Assembly (NCBI GenBank): GCA_900079695.1
Contig: LT599022.1
Coordinates: forward strand, 3,310,929 to 3,374,928
From: an uncultured Alphaproteobacteria bacterium
Lineage (GTDB): Bacteria; Pseudomonadota; Alphaproteobacteria; Rhodospirillales; Rhodospirillaceae
DNA length: 64,000 bases
Reading direction: 5' to 3'
Shown here: piece after piece, positions 18,367 through 28,071 of the stretch
Numbering within the stretch: the first letter of the stretch is position 1
Layout of the letters: each line of letters opens with the position of its first letter
Notes under the pieces: model-generated
Database searches by the model: none
What the model saw: the letters and a program-made list of their open reading frames with translations, nothing else
What the model was told of the DNA's origin: nothing
Made by a program: the position numbers and the translations under genes

Positions 18367-18687
18367 CGGTGCTCCTGCCCGTCGGAGTGGGTCGTTCGAA
18401 CCTGTTTAGCGCATGTCATACATGAACTCAAGCATGTCTGACTTGAATCCGGCCGAATTTCCGCCGAATTCGCCGTGCTCATGGGCGGATTCCGCTTATG
18501 CCGATGCGGAATGCACTCTGGCGGAACGAGAATTTCTAAGGAAAAGTAGAAGACTATAGCGCATCCAAACGATGCGGCGAGCGAGCGTCGGCGCCGTCGC
18601 GCGATGCAGGGGATGAAATATATGCCGTTATGGATATATCTAATGGCCACCTACTCGTGGCAGTGGGGTCCGACTCGGCGCGCGCCT
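18367..18687. other. intergenic region between the GntR gene and folC
   Basis: 321 bp without a gene. It holds the promoter-proximal double GntR site (18411-18446) and AT-rich stretches, including ATATAT at 18618-18623 and again at 18633-18638, close to the folC 3' end. I see no clear terminator for folC and no sound ORF. Confidence 0.5.
18411..18446. promoter_or_regulatory. tandem GntR-type operator
   Basis: Two near-identical 15-mers, GCATGTCATACATGA (18411-18425) and GCATGTCTGACTTGA (18432-18446), match at 12 of 15 positions. Both have the GT-N3-AC core of FCD-type regulators, and the first is a perfect ATGT-N3-ACAT palindrome. Their 21-bp spacing puts them on the same DNA face. They lie 45-80 bp before the regulator start. 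Confidence 0.55.
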
Positions 18688-19971
18688 TCAGATGGGCGCG
18701 CCGATACGGTTCTCCGCCAGCACTTCGCCGACGAGATAGAGCGACCCCGCCACCAGCACCCGGGTGCGGCGGGAGCGCGCCGCTTCGAGGGCCTCGGTCC
18801 ACGACCGGCGGACGGCGACCTCGGCCACTCCGGCGGCGCGGGCGGCGTCGGCGAGGATCTCGGGGTCGAACGGCGCGGGCGCCGTCGGCACCGGCACCGC
18901 GGCGACCCGCGCGAGGTGGGGCGCGACCGCGGCGAGGTAGCCCGCCGGGTCCTTGGTGGTCTGCATGCCGAGGATCAGTTCCAGCGGGCCTTCCTTCGCC
19001 CAGGCGGCGAGCACCGGCGCGATCGCCTCCCCGGCGCTGGGGTTGTGGCCGCCGTCGAGCCAGAACGGCCGCCCCAGCATGCCGACCGCCGCGCCCGCGT
19101 CGAGGCGTTGCAGCCGCCCCGGCCAATCGATCGCGGGGAGGGCGCGGGCGACCAGTTCGGGGGTCGGACGGACGAGCCCGGAAGCGTGCAATGCCGCGAT
19201 CGCCAGCGCCGCGTTGGCGATCTGGTGCGGGCCGGGCAGCACCGGACGCGGCGCGTCGAGGATGAGGCCCGGCGCCTCGACGCGGAAGCCGTCGGCGGTT
19301 TCCGCGTATCGCCAGTCTTCGCCGCCGAGCCATAGCGGCGCGCCGAGCAGGCGGGCGCGGGCCAGAATCGCCGCCGCCGCCGCCTCCGGTTGCGCCGCGC
19401 TCGCGGCGGGCACGCCCGCGCGCAGGATTCCCGCCTTCTCGGCGGCGATTTCGGCGAGAGTGTCGCCGAGGTAGTCCTGATGGTCGAGCCCGATCGCGGC
19501 GAGCACGCACGCCGCCGGGCGGGCGACGACGTTGGTGGCGTCGAGCCGCCCGCCGAGCCCGACTTCGAGCAGGCAGAGATCCGCCGGATGGCGCGCGAAG
19601 GCCAGCAGCGCCGCCGCCGTGGTGGCCTCGAAGAAGGTGATCGGCCGCCCGGCGTTGATCGCTTCGACTTCCTCCAGCAGCGCGGCGAGCGCGCCGTCTT
19701 CCGGCAGGCGGCCGGAAATCCGGATGCGTTCGGCGAACCGCACCAGATGCGGCGAGGTGTAGGCGTGGACGGTCATCCCCGCTGCCTCGGCGAGCGCCCG
19801 CAGGGTCGCCACCACCGAGCCCTTGCCGTTGGTGCCCGCGACGTGAATCACCGGCGGCAGCCGGTCCTGCGGATCGCCGAGATCGGCGAGCAGCCGCGTC
19901 ATGCGGTCGAGGGAGAGGTCGATGACCTTGGGGTGCAACCGCGCGAGGCGGTCGAGAACGGCGTCAAGCAT
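18688..19971 (-). CDS. folC: bifunctional dihydrofolate synthase / folylpolyglutamate synthase
   Basis: Mur-ligase-family enzyme, 427 residues. It adds glutamate to dihydropteroate and extends the folate polyglutamate tail in the cytoplasm. The ATP loop VAGTNGKGSV is at about residues 43-52, followed by HAYTSPHLVRFAERI, the metal-site EVGLGGRLDATN and the C-terminal-domain LDGGHNPSA. The start overlaps the end of accD by 8 nt, the usual arrangement. It is the last gene of the leftward core block here; trxA, its expected next neighbour, is 16.5 kb away. Confidence 0.95.
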   Translation of the reverse strand: MLDAVLDRLARLHPKVIDLSLDRMTRLLADLGDPQDRLPPVIHVAGTNGKGSVVATLRALAEAAGMTVHAYTSPHLVRFAERIRISGRLPEDGALAALLEEVEAINAGRPITFFEATTAAALLAFARHPADLCLLEVGLGGRLDATNVVARPAACVLAAIGLDHQDYLGDTLAEIAAEKAGILRAGVPAASAAQPEAAAAAILARARLLGAPLWLGGEDWRYAETADGFRVEAPGLILDAPRPVLPGPHQIANAALAIAALHASGLVRPTPELVARALPAIDWPGRLQRLDAGAAVGMLGRPFWLDGGHNPSAGEAIAPVLAAWAKEGPLELILGMQTTKDPAGYLAAVAPHLARVAAVPVPTAPAPFDPEILADAARAAGVAEVAVRRSWTEALEAARSRRTRVLVAGSLYLVGEVLAENRIGAPI

Positions 19972-20887
19972 CGGAATCCTGGGCGGAAATCAGCGGTTTC
20001 GGGCGGTAGGTGAGGATCGTCGCGCCGGGAACCGGGCGGCGCAGGATGTCGAGCAGCGCGGCGATCTCGGCCTTGAGGTCGCGACGGTCGGCGATGCGGT
20101 CGACGCGCCCCGCCGCCAGCGCCGCCGCCGCGTCGCGCACGCCTGCCCGGGGGGCGAGGAACTCCGGCGTGTCGAGCGCCGCGAACGGATCGGGCGCGGG
20201 CGGGCCGAGGCGTGCGCCGGGCTCCGCCAGCACCACGTCGGCCTGCAGCAGGAGGGTGTCGGTGACCGCCTCGAACGCCGGGTCGGCGAGCACCGCGATC
20301 ACCGGCAGGCTGCGCTCGGCGAGCTTCTTGATCGCCAGCCCGACGCGCGGCCCCTGCACCAGCGCCAGCGCGCCGTCTTGCATCCGCGGCCCCATGCTGC
20401 CGGTGACGACGATCAGCGGCGCGTCCTGCAACGCCGCCAGTTCGGCCGCGGCTACCAGCGCTTCGCCCGCCGCCACGCCGAAGCTGCCGCCGAGGAACTG
20501 CGGCTCGAACGCCGCCACCACCGCCGCCTCGCCCTCCAGGCGTCCGTGCGCCACCGCCACCGCCTCCGCCTCGCGCGACAGCGCCGCCGCTTCCTTGAGC
20601 CGCTCGCCGTAGCGCTTCGCGTCGCGGAACCGGAGGGGATCGGCGGCCGCGCCCGGCAGTTCGATGCGGGACCAGCTCTCGGAATCGAACAGCAGCGCGA
20701 AGCGCCGCTCCGCCGGGAGCGTGAGGTGGTGGTCGCAATGCGGGCAGATCCGCCAGTTGGCGTCGAGATCGCGGTGGAACGCCGTCGCTCCGCACGCCGG
20801 GCAGGTCACCCACTGCGTCTCGCGCACCGGTCGCGGCTGCATCCAGCGCTTCAGCGTCGGCCGAACGAAGTTGGTGAGCCAGCTCAT
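19964..20887 (-). CDS. accD: acetyl-CoA carboxylase carboxyltransferase subunit beta
   Basis: Beta subunit of the carboxyltransferase, 307 residues, first committed step of fatty acid synthesis. A four-cysteine zinc ribbon lies near the N terminus (CPACG about residue 24 and CPHCD about 43), then the crotonase-like fold with VTGSMGPRMQDGALALVQ. The Met-Gln-Asp-Gly segment is typical of bacterial AccD, though usually seen as SGGARMQEG; here the oxyanion loop reads GSMGPRMQDG. It overlaps folC by 8 nt and follows trpA after a 189-bp gap with repeat-like DNA. Confidence 0.94.
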   Translation of the reverse strand: MSWLTNFVRPTLKRWMQPRPVRETQWVTCPACGATAFHRDLDANWRICPHCDHHLTLPAERRFALLFDSESWSRIELPGAAADPLRFRDAKRYGERLKEAAALSREAEAVAVAHGRLEGEAAVVAAFEPQFLGGSFGVAAGEALVAAAELAALQDAPLIVVTGSMGPRMQDGALALVQGPRVGLAIKKLAERSLPVIAVLADPAFEAVTDTLLLQADVVLAEPGARLGPPAPDPFAALDTPEFLAPRAGVRDAAAALAAGRVDRIADRRDLKAEIAALLDILRRPVPGATILTYRPKPLISAQDSDA

Positions 20888-21076
20888 GCGGACCTCATGG
20901 CAAACAGGCCAGGGGGTTCACCTCTGGACCCCAGGCCCCTTTCCCGGTTTTTGCGCGAAGCGCGATCACGCCCCGTCGTCGGACAAGGAATAATCCGTTC
21001 CGTGGGAAAAACAAATGGGTTCCAAGGGCCCTCGGCCCCTGGCGGGGCGCAGGGGCCGAGCCCCCGCGCTCCGAAC
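20888..21076. repeat. repeat-like intergenic element between trpA and accD
   Basis: 189 bp containing two palindromic GC blocks of the type often dispersed in Rhodospirillales genomes. One is an imperfect GGCCAGGGGGT...ACCCCAGGCC pair near 20900-20932; the other is the perfect stem at 21031-21060. Between them lie TTTTTGCGCGAAGCGCG and an AT-rich spacer. No gene is seen. That the unit is dispersed is recall-based and cannot be shown from one copy. Confidence 0.4.
21031..21060 (-). terminator. hairpin terminator after trpA
   Basis: CTCGGCCCCTG (21031-21041) and CAGGGGCCGAG (21050-21060) form a perfect 11-bp stem with an 8-nt loop. It lies 16 nt after the trpA stop. On the minus strand a TTTGTTTTT stretch follows about 15 nt later. 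This would separate trpA from accD-folC. Confidence 0.6.
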
Positions 21077-21904
21077 TCAGGCTCGCGCGCCGTGCACGCC
21101 CTTGGCGAGTTGGGAGACGAACGCGGCGACGGCGGGGATGGTTTCCGGCGTCGCCCGGCCGTCCGCGGTCAGCGTTGCGGCGAGGGTGTCGATCACCGCC
21201 GAGCCGACCACCGCGGCGTCGGCGACGCGGGCCATTTCGGCCGCGTTTTCGGGGGTCTTGATGCCGAAGCCGACCGCGATCGGCAGTCCGGTGTGCTTGC
21301 GGATCCGGGCGACCGCCCGTTCCACCTGGGCGGCGGCGGCGGAGCGGGTGCCGGTGATGCCGAGCACCGCGACGTAGTAGAGGAAGCCCGAGGCGTGGGC
21401 GAGGATCTTCGGTAGCCGCGCGTCGTCGGAGGTGGGGGTGGCGAGGCAGATGAAGTCGAGCCCGTGGCGGTGGAGCGCGGGGGTGAGTTCCCCGGCTTCC
21501 TCCGGCGGCACGTCGACGACGATTACGCCGTCGGCCCCGGCGGCCGCGGCGTCGGCGGCGAAGCGGTCGGCGCCGTAGCTGTCGATCGGGTTGTAGTAGC
21601 CCATCAGGATCACCGGCGTGTCTTCGTCGACGGCGCGGAACGCCTGGAGCTGGGCGAGGGTGGCGCGCATCGAGGCCCCGGCCTTGAGGGCGCGCAGGGC
21701 GGCCTTCTGGATCGAGGGGCCGTCGGCCATCGGGTCGGTGAACGGCATGCCGAGCTCGACGACGTCGGCCCCGGCCTCGGGGAGGGCCTGCATCAGCGCG
21801 GTGGCGGTGGCGGCGTCGGGGTCGGTGGCGGCGACGTAGACGACCAGGGCGGCGCGGTCGGCCGCCTTGAGGGCGGCGAAGCGGCGGGAAAGGCGTTCGG
21901 TCAT
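21077..21904 (-). CDS. trpA: tryptophan synthase alpha subunit
   Basis: Alpha subunit, 275 residues, cleaving indole-3-glycerol phosphate to indole, which tunnels to TrpB. The catalytic Glu is in VVELGMPFTDPMADGP (about residues 47-62), the catalytic Asp follows in the loop, and ILMGYYNP and LATPTSDDARL match the family. The phosphate-binding IAVGFGIKTPE is intact. The ATG at 21904 is 2 nt from the trpB stop; the longer open frame is a shadow of trpB. Confidence 0.96.
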   Translation of the reverse strand: MTERLSRRFAALKAADRAALVVYVAATDPDAATATALMQALPEAGADVVELGMPFTDPMADGPSIQKAALRALKAGASMRATLAQLQAFRAVDEDTPVILMGYYNPIDSYGADRFAADAAAAGADGVIVVDVPPEEAGELTPALHRHGLDFICLATPTSDDARLPKILAHASGFLYYVAVLGITGTRSAAAAQVERAVARIRKHTGLPIAVGFGIKTPENAAEMARVADAAVVGSAVIDTLAATLTADGRATPETIPAVAAFVSQLAKGVHGARA

Positions 21905-21906
21905 GA

Positions 21907-23124
<1,218 letters not shown>

Positions 23125-23224
23125 GTTTACATGCTCGACGGCTGGGCGGGCGCGCTACGTGGCGGCGACCCGCGGAAAAACGGACGAACGACGCCCGCGG
23201 GCGTCGGAAAACCGGAAGGGAGCG

Positions 23225-23878
23225 TCACCAACTCGCGCGCGCGTTCTTGGCGGCGCGGAGGAACGCGGCGATGCGCGCCGGATCCTTGACGCCCGGGGCG
23301 CTTTCGACGCCGGAGGAGACGTCGACCGCGCCCGCGCCGCTTTCGGCGACCGCGCGCTCGACGTTTTCGGGCGTCAGGCCGCCCGCCAGCATCCACGGCG
23401 TTTCGCCGCGCCAGTCCTGGAGCAGATGCCAGGGAAAACTGCGGCCGAGACCGCCGGGCCGGGTGTCGGCCGCCACCGGCTTGGCGTCGAACAGCAGCCA
23501 GTCGGCGTGGTCCTCGTAGGCGAGGGCGCGCTCGACGTCGGCGGTGTCGGCGACGCCGATCGCCTTCATCACCGGCAGGCCGAACTCCAGGCGGATCTGG
23601 TCGACGCGCTCGGGGGTCTCGCCGCCGTGAAGTTGCACGAGGTCGAGGCGGAACTGCCGCAGAACTTCGTCGAGTTCGTAGTCGGTGGGGTCGACGAACA
23701 GGCCGACCTTGGTGATTTCGTCGGGCAGGGCGTCGGCGAGATCGGCGGCGGCGGCGGGTGCGATCGCGCGCGGCGAGCCGGGGTAGAACACGAATCCGGC
23801 GAAGTCCGCGCCCGCCTCGACCGCGGCGTCGAGCCCGTCGGCCTCGGCGAGGCCGCAGATCTTGACGAGCACGCTCAT
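23225..23878 (-). CDS. trpF: phosphoribosylanthranilate isomerase
   Basis: TIM-barrel isomerase, 217 residues, third step of tryptophan synthesis. The N-terminal KICGLAEADGLDAAVEAGAD carries the catalytic Cys (about residue 8), and FVFYPGSPR, VQLHGGETPERV and the phosphate loop LAGGLTPENVERAV are all as expected; the catalytic Asp is in DVSSGVE. The start overlaps the pyrF stop by 4 nt (ATGA), showing coupling of a pyrimidine and a tryptophan gene. Confidence 0.95.
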   Translation of the reverse strand: MSVLVKICGLAEADGLDAAVEAGADFAGFVFYPGSPRAIAPAAAADLADALPDEITKVGLFVDPTDYELDEVLRQFRLDLVQLHGGETPERVDQIRLEFGLPVMKAIGVADTADVERALAYEDHADWLLFDAKPVAADTRPGGLGRSFPWHLLQDWRGETPWMLAGGLTPENVERAVAESGAGAVDVSSGVESAPGVKDPARIAAFLRAAKNARASW

Positions 23879-24603
23879 GACGGCGCTCCGGCGGGCAGGC
23901 CGATGCCGACGGCGATCCGGCGCGCCGCGTCGCGCGGGTCGGCGGCCTTGGTGATCGGACGGCCGATCACCAGGATGTCCGCCCCCTCGGCGAGGGCCTC
24001 GGCCGGGGTCATCACCCGCTTCTGGTCGTCGGCGCCGCCCGCCGCCGGGCGGATGCCCGGCACGATCCGCAGCAGGTGGCCGAATTCGGCTTTGAGGCTT
24101 TTCGCCTCGTGCGCCGAACAGACGATGCCGTCCATTCCCGCCTCGGCGGCGAGGGCGGCGAGGCGGCGGGCCTGATCGGCGACCTGCGCGCCGACGCCGA
24201 CGCCGCGCAGGTCGCCGTCGTCGAAGCTGGTGAGCACGGTCACGGCGATCAGCCGGGGCGGCGCGGCCGAGACCTTGTCGGCGCTCTCGTAGGCGGCGTC
24301 GCGCGCCGCCTTCATCATCGCGAGTCCGCCCGCGGCGTGGAGCGTGAGATAGCGCGGCTTCAGCGGAATCACCGCCTGCAGCGCGGCGGCGACGGTATTG
24401 GGAATGTCGTGGAGCTTGAGATCGAGGAAGATCTCCTTCCCCGAGGCGCGCGCGACCTCGCGGATGCCGTCCGGCCCGTTGGCGCAGAAGAATTCGAGGC
24501 CGAGCTTGAGGCCGCCGACGTGCGCGGCGATCTGCGCCGCGAGGCGGGTGGCGACGCCGAGGTCCGGCGTGTCGATGGCGCAGAAGATCGGATTGGCGGT
24601 CAT
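23875..24603 (-). CDS. pyrF: orotidine 5'-phosphate decarboxylase
   Basis: Last step of UMP synthesis, 242 residues. The catalytic motif FLDLKLHDIPNTV (about residues 54-66) holds the Lys-Asp-Lys-Asp tetrad, and the C-terminal phosphate-binding IVPGIRPA with GRPITKA is intact. It lies between lapA (75 nt upstream) and trpF (4-nt overlap). A bulged GC hairpin at 24625-24650 precedes it and may separate it from lapA. Confidence 0.95.
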   Translation of the reverse strand: MTANPIFCAIDTPDLGVATRLAAQIAAHVGGLKLGLEFFCANGPDGIREVARASGKEIFLDLKLHDIPNTVAAALQAVIPLKPRYLTLHAAGGLAMMKAARDAAYESADKVSAAPPRLIAVTVLTSFDDGDLRGVGVGAQVADQARRLAALAAEAGMDGIVCSAHEAKSLKAEFGHLLRIVPGIRPAAGGADDQKRVMTPAEALAEGADILVIGRPITKAADPRDAARRIAVGIGLPAGAPS

Positions 24604-24624
24604 GGAACTATCCTTGGCACTGAC

Positions 24625-24650
24625 GCCCCGAGTGTAGAGACTCCCGGGGC
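24625..24650 (-). terminator. weak hairpin between lapA and pyrF
   Basis: GCCCCGAGT (24625-24633) pairs with ACT-CC-CGGGGC (24640-24650) through 9 bp with a 2-nt bulge and a 6-nt loop. It could attenuate readthrough from ihfB-lapA into pyrF. There is no U-tract. Confidence 0.3.
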
Positions 24651-24678
24651 GGGACGCCAGCGCGCCGATAATCCGGTC

Positions 24679-25014
24679 TCAGGCGGCGGTTCCGGGCGGC
24701 GGCAGGGCGGTGGCGGCCTCGGCGGCGGCGGCGCGGCCGCGCAGGCTCGCGGCGTCCGCCTCGGCGACGCGGGCGCGGGTTTCGGCGTCGCGCGCGCGGC
24801 GGGCGGCGCGGCCGCCGGCGACCGTGCCGCCGATCAGGAGGCCGAGCACTAGCCCGAGCGCGAGGCTGCCGAGCGCGGTGAGGTAGACCGGGATCGACAG
24901 CGTGAACGGCAGCGGCCAGAGATCGAGGACGATCATCTGACGGTTGGCGACGGCGAAGCCGATCGCCGCCACGGCCAGGGGGAGTCCGATGATCCAGGTG
25001 AGGATGCGCAGCAC
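24679..25014 (-). CDS. lapA: LapA-domain (DUF1049) membrane protein
   Basis: Small inner-membrane protein, 111 residues. It has two transmembrane helices (about residues 3-22 and 40-65; GSLALGLVLGLLIGGTVAGG) followed by an Arg/Ala-rich coiled-coil-like tail, the LapA/YciS pattern. In enterobacteria LapA takes part in assembly and regulation of lipopolysaccharide; here the role is inferred from family and position. It starts 14 nt after the ihfB stop, as in many proteobacteria. Confidence 0.85.
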   Translation of the reverse strand: MLRILTWIIGLPLAVAAIGFAVANRQMIVLDLWPLPFTLSIPVYLTALGSLALGLVLGLLIGGTVAGGRAARRARDAETRARVAEADAASLRGRAAAAEAATALPPPGTAA

Positions 25015-25028
25015 CGTGAGACTGTCCT

Positions 25029-25319
25029 TCAGGCGGTTTCTTCGCCGTTGATGAGATCGCGCAGCTGCTTGCCGGTCTTGAAGTAGGGAACGACCTTGGA
25101 GCCGACGCGGACGGCGTCGCCGGTGCGCGGGTTGCGGCCGGTGCGGGCGTCGCGGGTCTTGGTCGAGAACGCGCCGAAGCCGCGCAGTTCCACCCGGTCG
25201 CCGCGCGCGAGCGCGAGGGTGATCTCTTCGAAGATCGTGGCGACGATGCGCTCGACGTCCCGCTGGTAGAGGTGCGGATTGCGCTCGGCGAGACGGGCGA
25301 TCAGTTCAGACTTTGTCAT
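25029..25319 (-). CDS. ihfB: integration host factor subunit beta
   Basis: DNA-bending protein of the HU/IHF family, 96 residues. It starts [15 protein letters not shown] and ends in the beta-arm [14 protein letters not shown]. The arm region has [12 protein letters not shown], with the Pro that intercalates DNA. The frame continues 67 codons upstream, but the ATG at 25319 gives the canonical N terminus. It lies between rpsA and lapA, the classical position for ihfB (himD). Confidence 0.95.
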   Translation of the reverse strand: MTKSELIARLAERNPHLYQRDVERIVATIFEEITLALARGDRVELRGFGAFSTKTRDARTGRNPRTGDAVRVGSKVVPYFKTGKQLRDLINGEETA

Positions 25320-25525
25320 AGCGTGACATCCCCGAGGTTTCGACGAAGGGCGGTTCCGCCCCGATGCATGCCCGAAGCCCTGGGCCGCCGTGCGGGGGGC
25401 CGCGCGGGGGCCGAAAATCGACCATTCGATGTAGCTGCTACCGACACTGCCAGATTTCAATCCCCCCTTCAAGGTTAAGTGGTTTAGCGGAAAGCCCTTT
25501 TTACATGCGGAATCGCGCAAGCGAA

Positions 25526-25549
25526 AACGCCGCCCCGAAGGGCGGCGTT
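25526..25549 (-). terminator. Rho-independent terminator after rpsA
   Basis: AACGCCGCCC (25526-25535) and GGGCGGCGTT (25540-25549) form a perfect 10-bp stem. On the minus strand the loop is TTCG, a very stable tetraloop, and it is followed by TTTTCGC. It lies 29 nt after the rpsA stop and before ihfB. Confidence 0.85.
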
Positions 25550-25578
25550 CCGTGAGGCGTAAAGACCGGTCCGCAGGA

Positions 25579-27285
25579 TTACGGGTTGGCCTTCTCGTCC
25601 TGAGCCTGACGCAGCGCGGCGCCGAGGATGTCGCCGAGCGAAGCGCCGGAATCGGTCGAGCCGTATTCCGCCATCGCCTGCTTCTCCTCGTCCATCTCGC
25701 GGGCCTTGATCGAGAGGGTGAGCTTGCGGCTCTTGGCGTCGATCTGGATGATCTTCGCGTCCACCTTCTCGCCGACCGCGAAGCGCTCGACGCGCTGCTC
25801 GGAGCGCTCGCGCGACAGGTCGCCCTTGCGGATGAAGCCGGTCGCGCCGCCCTCGGCCGCCGACACCTCGAGGCCGCCGTCGGTCACCTGGGTGACGACG
25901 CAGGTCACCACCGCGCCCTTCTTCAGGCCTTTGGTGGCGTTCTCGAACGGGTCGTTGGTGAGCTGCTTCAGGCCGAGGCTGATGCGCTCCTTGTCGACGT
26001 CGACGTCGAGGATCTTGGCGGTGACGGTGTCGCCCTTCTTGAACGACTTCACCGCTTCCTCGCCGCTCATCTCCCAGGAGATGTCGGAGAGGTGGACCAT
26101 GCCGTCGATGTCGCCCGGCAGACCCACGAACATGCCGAACTCGGTGATGTTCTTGACCTCGCCCTCGAGGGCCGAGCCCACCGGGTGGTTGGCGAGGAAG
26201 TCGGTCCACGGGTTGGACAGGCACTGCTTGAGGCCGAGGCTGATGCGGCGCTTGTTCGGATCGACGTCGAGCACCATGACTTCCACTTCCTGGCTGGTCG
26301 AGACGATCTTGCCGGGGTGGATGTTCTTCTTGGTCCAGGACATTTCCGAGACGTGCACGAGGCCCTCGACGCCCGGCTCCAGCTCGACGAACGCGCCGTA
26401 GTCGGTGATGTTGGTGACGCGGCCGGTGAACTTCACGCCGACCGGGTACTTGTTCTCCACGCCCGACCACGGGTCGGCCTCGAGCTGCTTCATGCCGAGG
26501 CTGATGCGCTGGGTTTCGGAGTTGAAGCGGATCACCTGGACCTTGATGGTCTGGCCGATGCTCAGCGCCTCGGACGGGTGGTTGATGCGCTTCCACGCGA
26601 TGTCGGTGACGTGCAGCAGACCGTCGACGCCGCCGAGGTCCACGAACGCGCCGTAATCGGTGATGTTCTTGACCACGCCGTCGAGGATCTGGCCTTCCTT
26701 GAGGTTCTCGATCAGCTCGCTGCGCTGTTCGGCGCGGGTCTCTTCGAGCACCGCGCGGCGCGAGACGACGATGTTGCCGCGCGAGCGGTCCATCTTGAGG
26801 ATCTGGAACGGCTGCGGCTGACCCATCAGCGGCCCGATGTCGCGCACCGGGCGGATGTCCACCTGGCTGCCCGGCAGGAACGCCACCGCGCCCGACAGGT
26901 CGACGGTGAAGCCGCCCTTGACGCGGCCGAAGATCACGCCGTTGACGCGCTGGTTGCCTTCGAACGCCTTCTCGAGCTCGTTCCACGATTCCTCGCGGCG
27001 CGCCTTCTCGCGCGAGAGCACGACGAGGCCTTCGCGGTCCTCGTAGCGGTCGACGAACACCTCGATGGTGTCGCCGATCTTGATCTCGGCCTTGTGGCCG
27101 AATTCCTTCAGCGGCACGCGGCCTTCGGATTTGAGGCCGACGTCCACCAGGGCGAAGTCGTTGTTGATGCTGACGATGCGTCCGGTGAGAACCGAGCCTT
27201 CGAGGCTCGCGTTCTGCGCGAACGATTCTTCGAGAAGGGCGGCGAAGTCTTCGTTCGCGGCGGGGATCATTCCAGTTTCGGTCAT
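25579..27285 (-). CDS. rpsA: 30S ribosomal protein bS1
   Basis: Ribosomal protein S1, 568 residues, unwinding mRNA and helping initiation. It has six S1 (OB-fold) repeats; repeats 3-6 are marked by the recurring [10 protein letters not shown](D/E)L or [10 protein letters not shown] pattern (about residues 200, 285, 370) and [16 protein letters not shown] ends. The start [22 protein letters not shown] is typical of alphaproteobacteria. It sits downstream of cmk, with 144 bp between them for its own leader. Confidence 0.97.
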   Translation of the reverse strand: MTETGMIPAANEDFAALLEESFAQNASLEGSVLTGRIVSINNDFALVDVGLKSEGRVPLKEFGHKAEIKIGDTIEVFVDRYEDREGLVVLSREKARREESWNELEKAFEGNQRVNGVIFGRVKGGFTVDLSGAVAFLPGSQVDIRPVRDIGPLMGQPQPFQILKMDRSRGNIVVSRRAVLEETRAEQRSELIENLKEGQILDGVVKNITDYGAFVDLGGVDGLLHVTDIAWKRINHPSEALSIGQTIKVQVIRFNSETQRISLGMKQLEADPWSGVENKYPVGVKFTGRVTNITDYGAFVELEPGVEGLVHVSEMSWTKKNIHPGKIVSTSQEVEVMVLDVDPNKRRISLGLKQCLSNPWTDFLANHPVGSALEGEVKNITEFGMFVGLPGDIDGMVHLSDISWEMSGEEAVKSFKKGDTVTAKILDVDVDKERISLGLKQLTNDPFENATKGLKKGAVVTCVVTQVTDGGLEVSAAEGGATGFIRKGDLSRERSEQRVERFAVGEKVDAKIIQIDAKSRKLTLSIKAREMDEEKQAMAEYGSTDSGASLGDILGAALRQAQDEKANP

Positions 27286-27429
27286 GCCGAACGTATTCCT
27301 TTCTCGTGTCGCTATCCGGGCCAGCCGGTTTTTCCGGCGGTCTTGCCGCGTGCGCGACCATGTTGCAACAAAAACCGCCGCAGACGCGGATGCGCCGTGC
27401 GGTGGTCGGCTCCAGGGTACTCTACTACT

Positions 27430-28071
27430 TCAACCGGCGACGGTCCTCTCCCGGACCAGGACGGCCGCTCGGTCGAAGACCATATCGGCGTCCATCGCGG
27501 TGGTGTCCAGGACCACGGCGTCTTTTGCCGGGGCGAGGGGGGCCACCTTGCGGTCGCGATCACGTTCGTCGCGGGCGAGCATGTCCGCGAGAACGCGCTC
27601 CTGTATAGCGTCGATGCCCTTGGCCCGCAACTCCAAGGTGCGCCGCCGCGCGCGCTCCTCCGCGGAGGCGGTGACGAAGAGCTTGAGGTCGGCCCCCGGG
27701 CACACCACGGTACCGATGTCGCGGCCGTCGAGAACCGCGCCGACGCAAGGGCTTGGCGGGGCGGCGGCGAACCCGCGCTGGAACTCCAGCAGCGCCGCCC
27801 GCACCGCGGGGATCGCCGCGACCTTGGAGGCGGCCTCGCCCGCCGCCTCGGTGCGCAGGCGGGGCGACTCGATGAGGTCGAGGCCGAGCGCGCGGGCGGC
27901 GGCCTCGGCGGCGGCGGGGTCGGCGGGGTCGCCGCCCGCGTCGAGCACGGCGACGCCGACGGCGCGGTAGAGCGCGCCGGTGTCGAGGTAGGCGAAGCGG
28001 AACGCGGCGGCGAGGCGGCGGGCGAGGGTGCCCTTGCCCGCGCCCGCCGGGCCGTCGATGGCGATGATCAT
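27430..28071 (-). CDS. cmk: cytidylate kinase
   Basis: (d)CMP kinase, 213 residues. It has the P-loop [14 protein letters not shown] (about residues 7-20), the CMP-binding [11 protein letters not shown] and the [10 protein letters not shown] motif of the NMP-binding domain, then [14 protein letters not shown] in the lid. The start overlaps the aroA stop by 4 nt (ATGA), the usual aroA-cmk-rpsA linkage. Confidence 0.96.
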   Translation of the reverse strand: MIIAIDGPAGAGKGTLARRLAAAFRFAYLDTGALYRAVGVAVLDAGGDPADPAAAEAAARALGLDLIESPRLRTEAAGEAASKVAAIPAVRAALLEFQRGFAAAPPSPCVGAVLDGRDIGTVVCPGADLKLFVTASAEERARRRTLELRAKGIDAIQERVLADMLARDERDRDRKVAPLAPAKDAVVLDTTAMDADMVFDRAAVLVRERTVAG

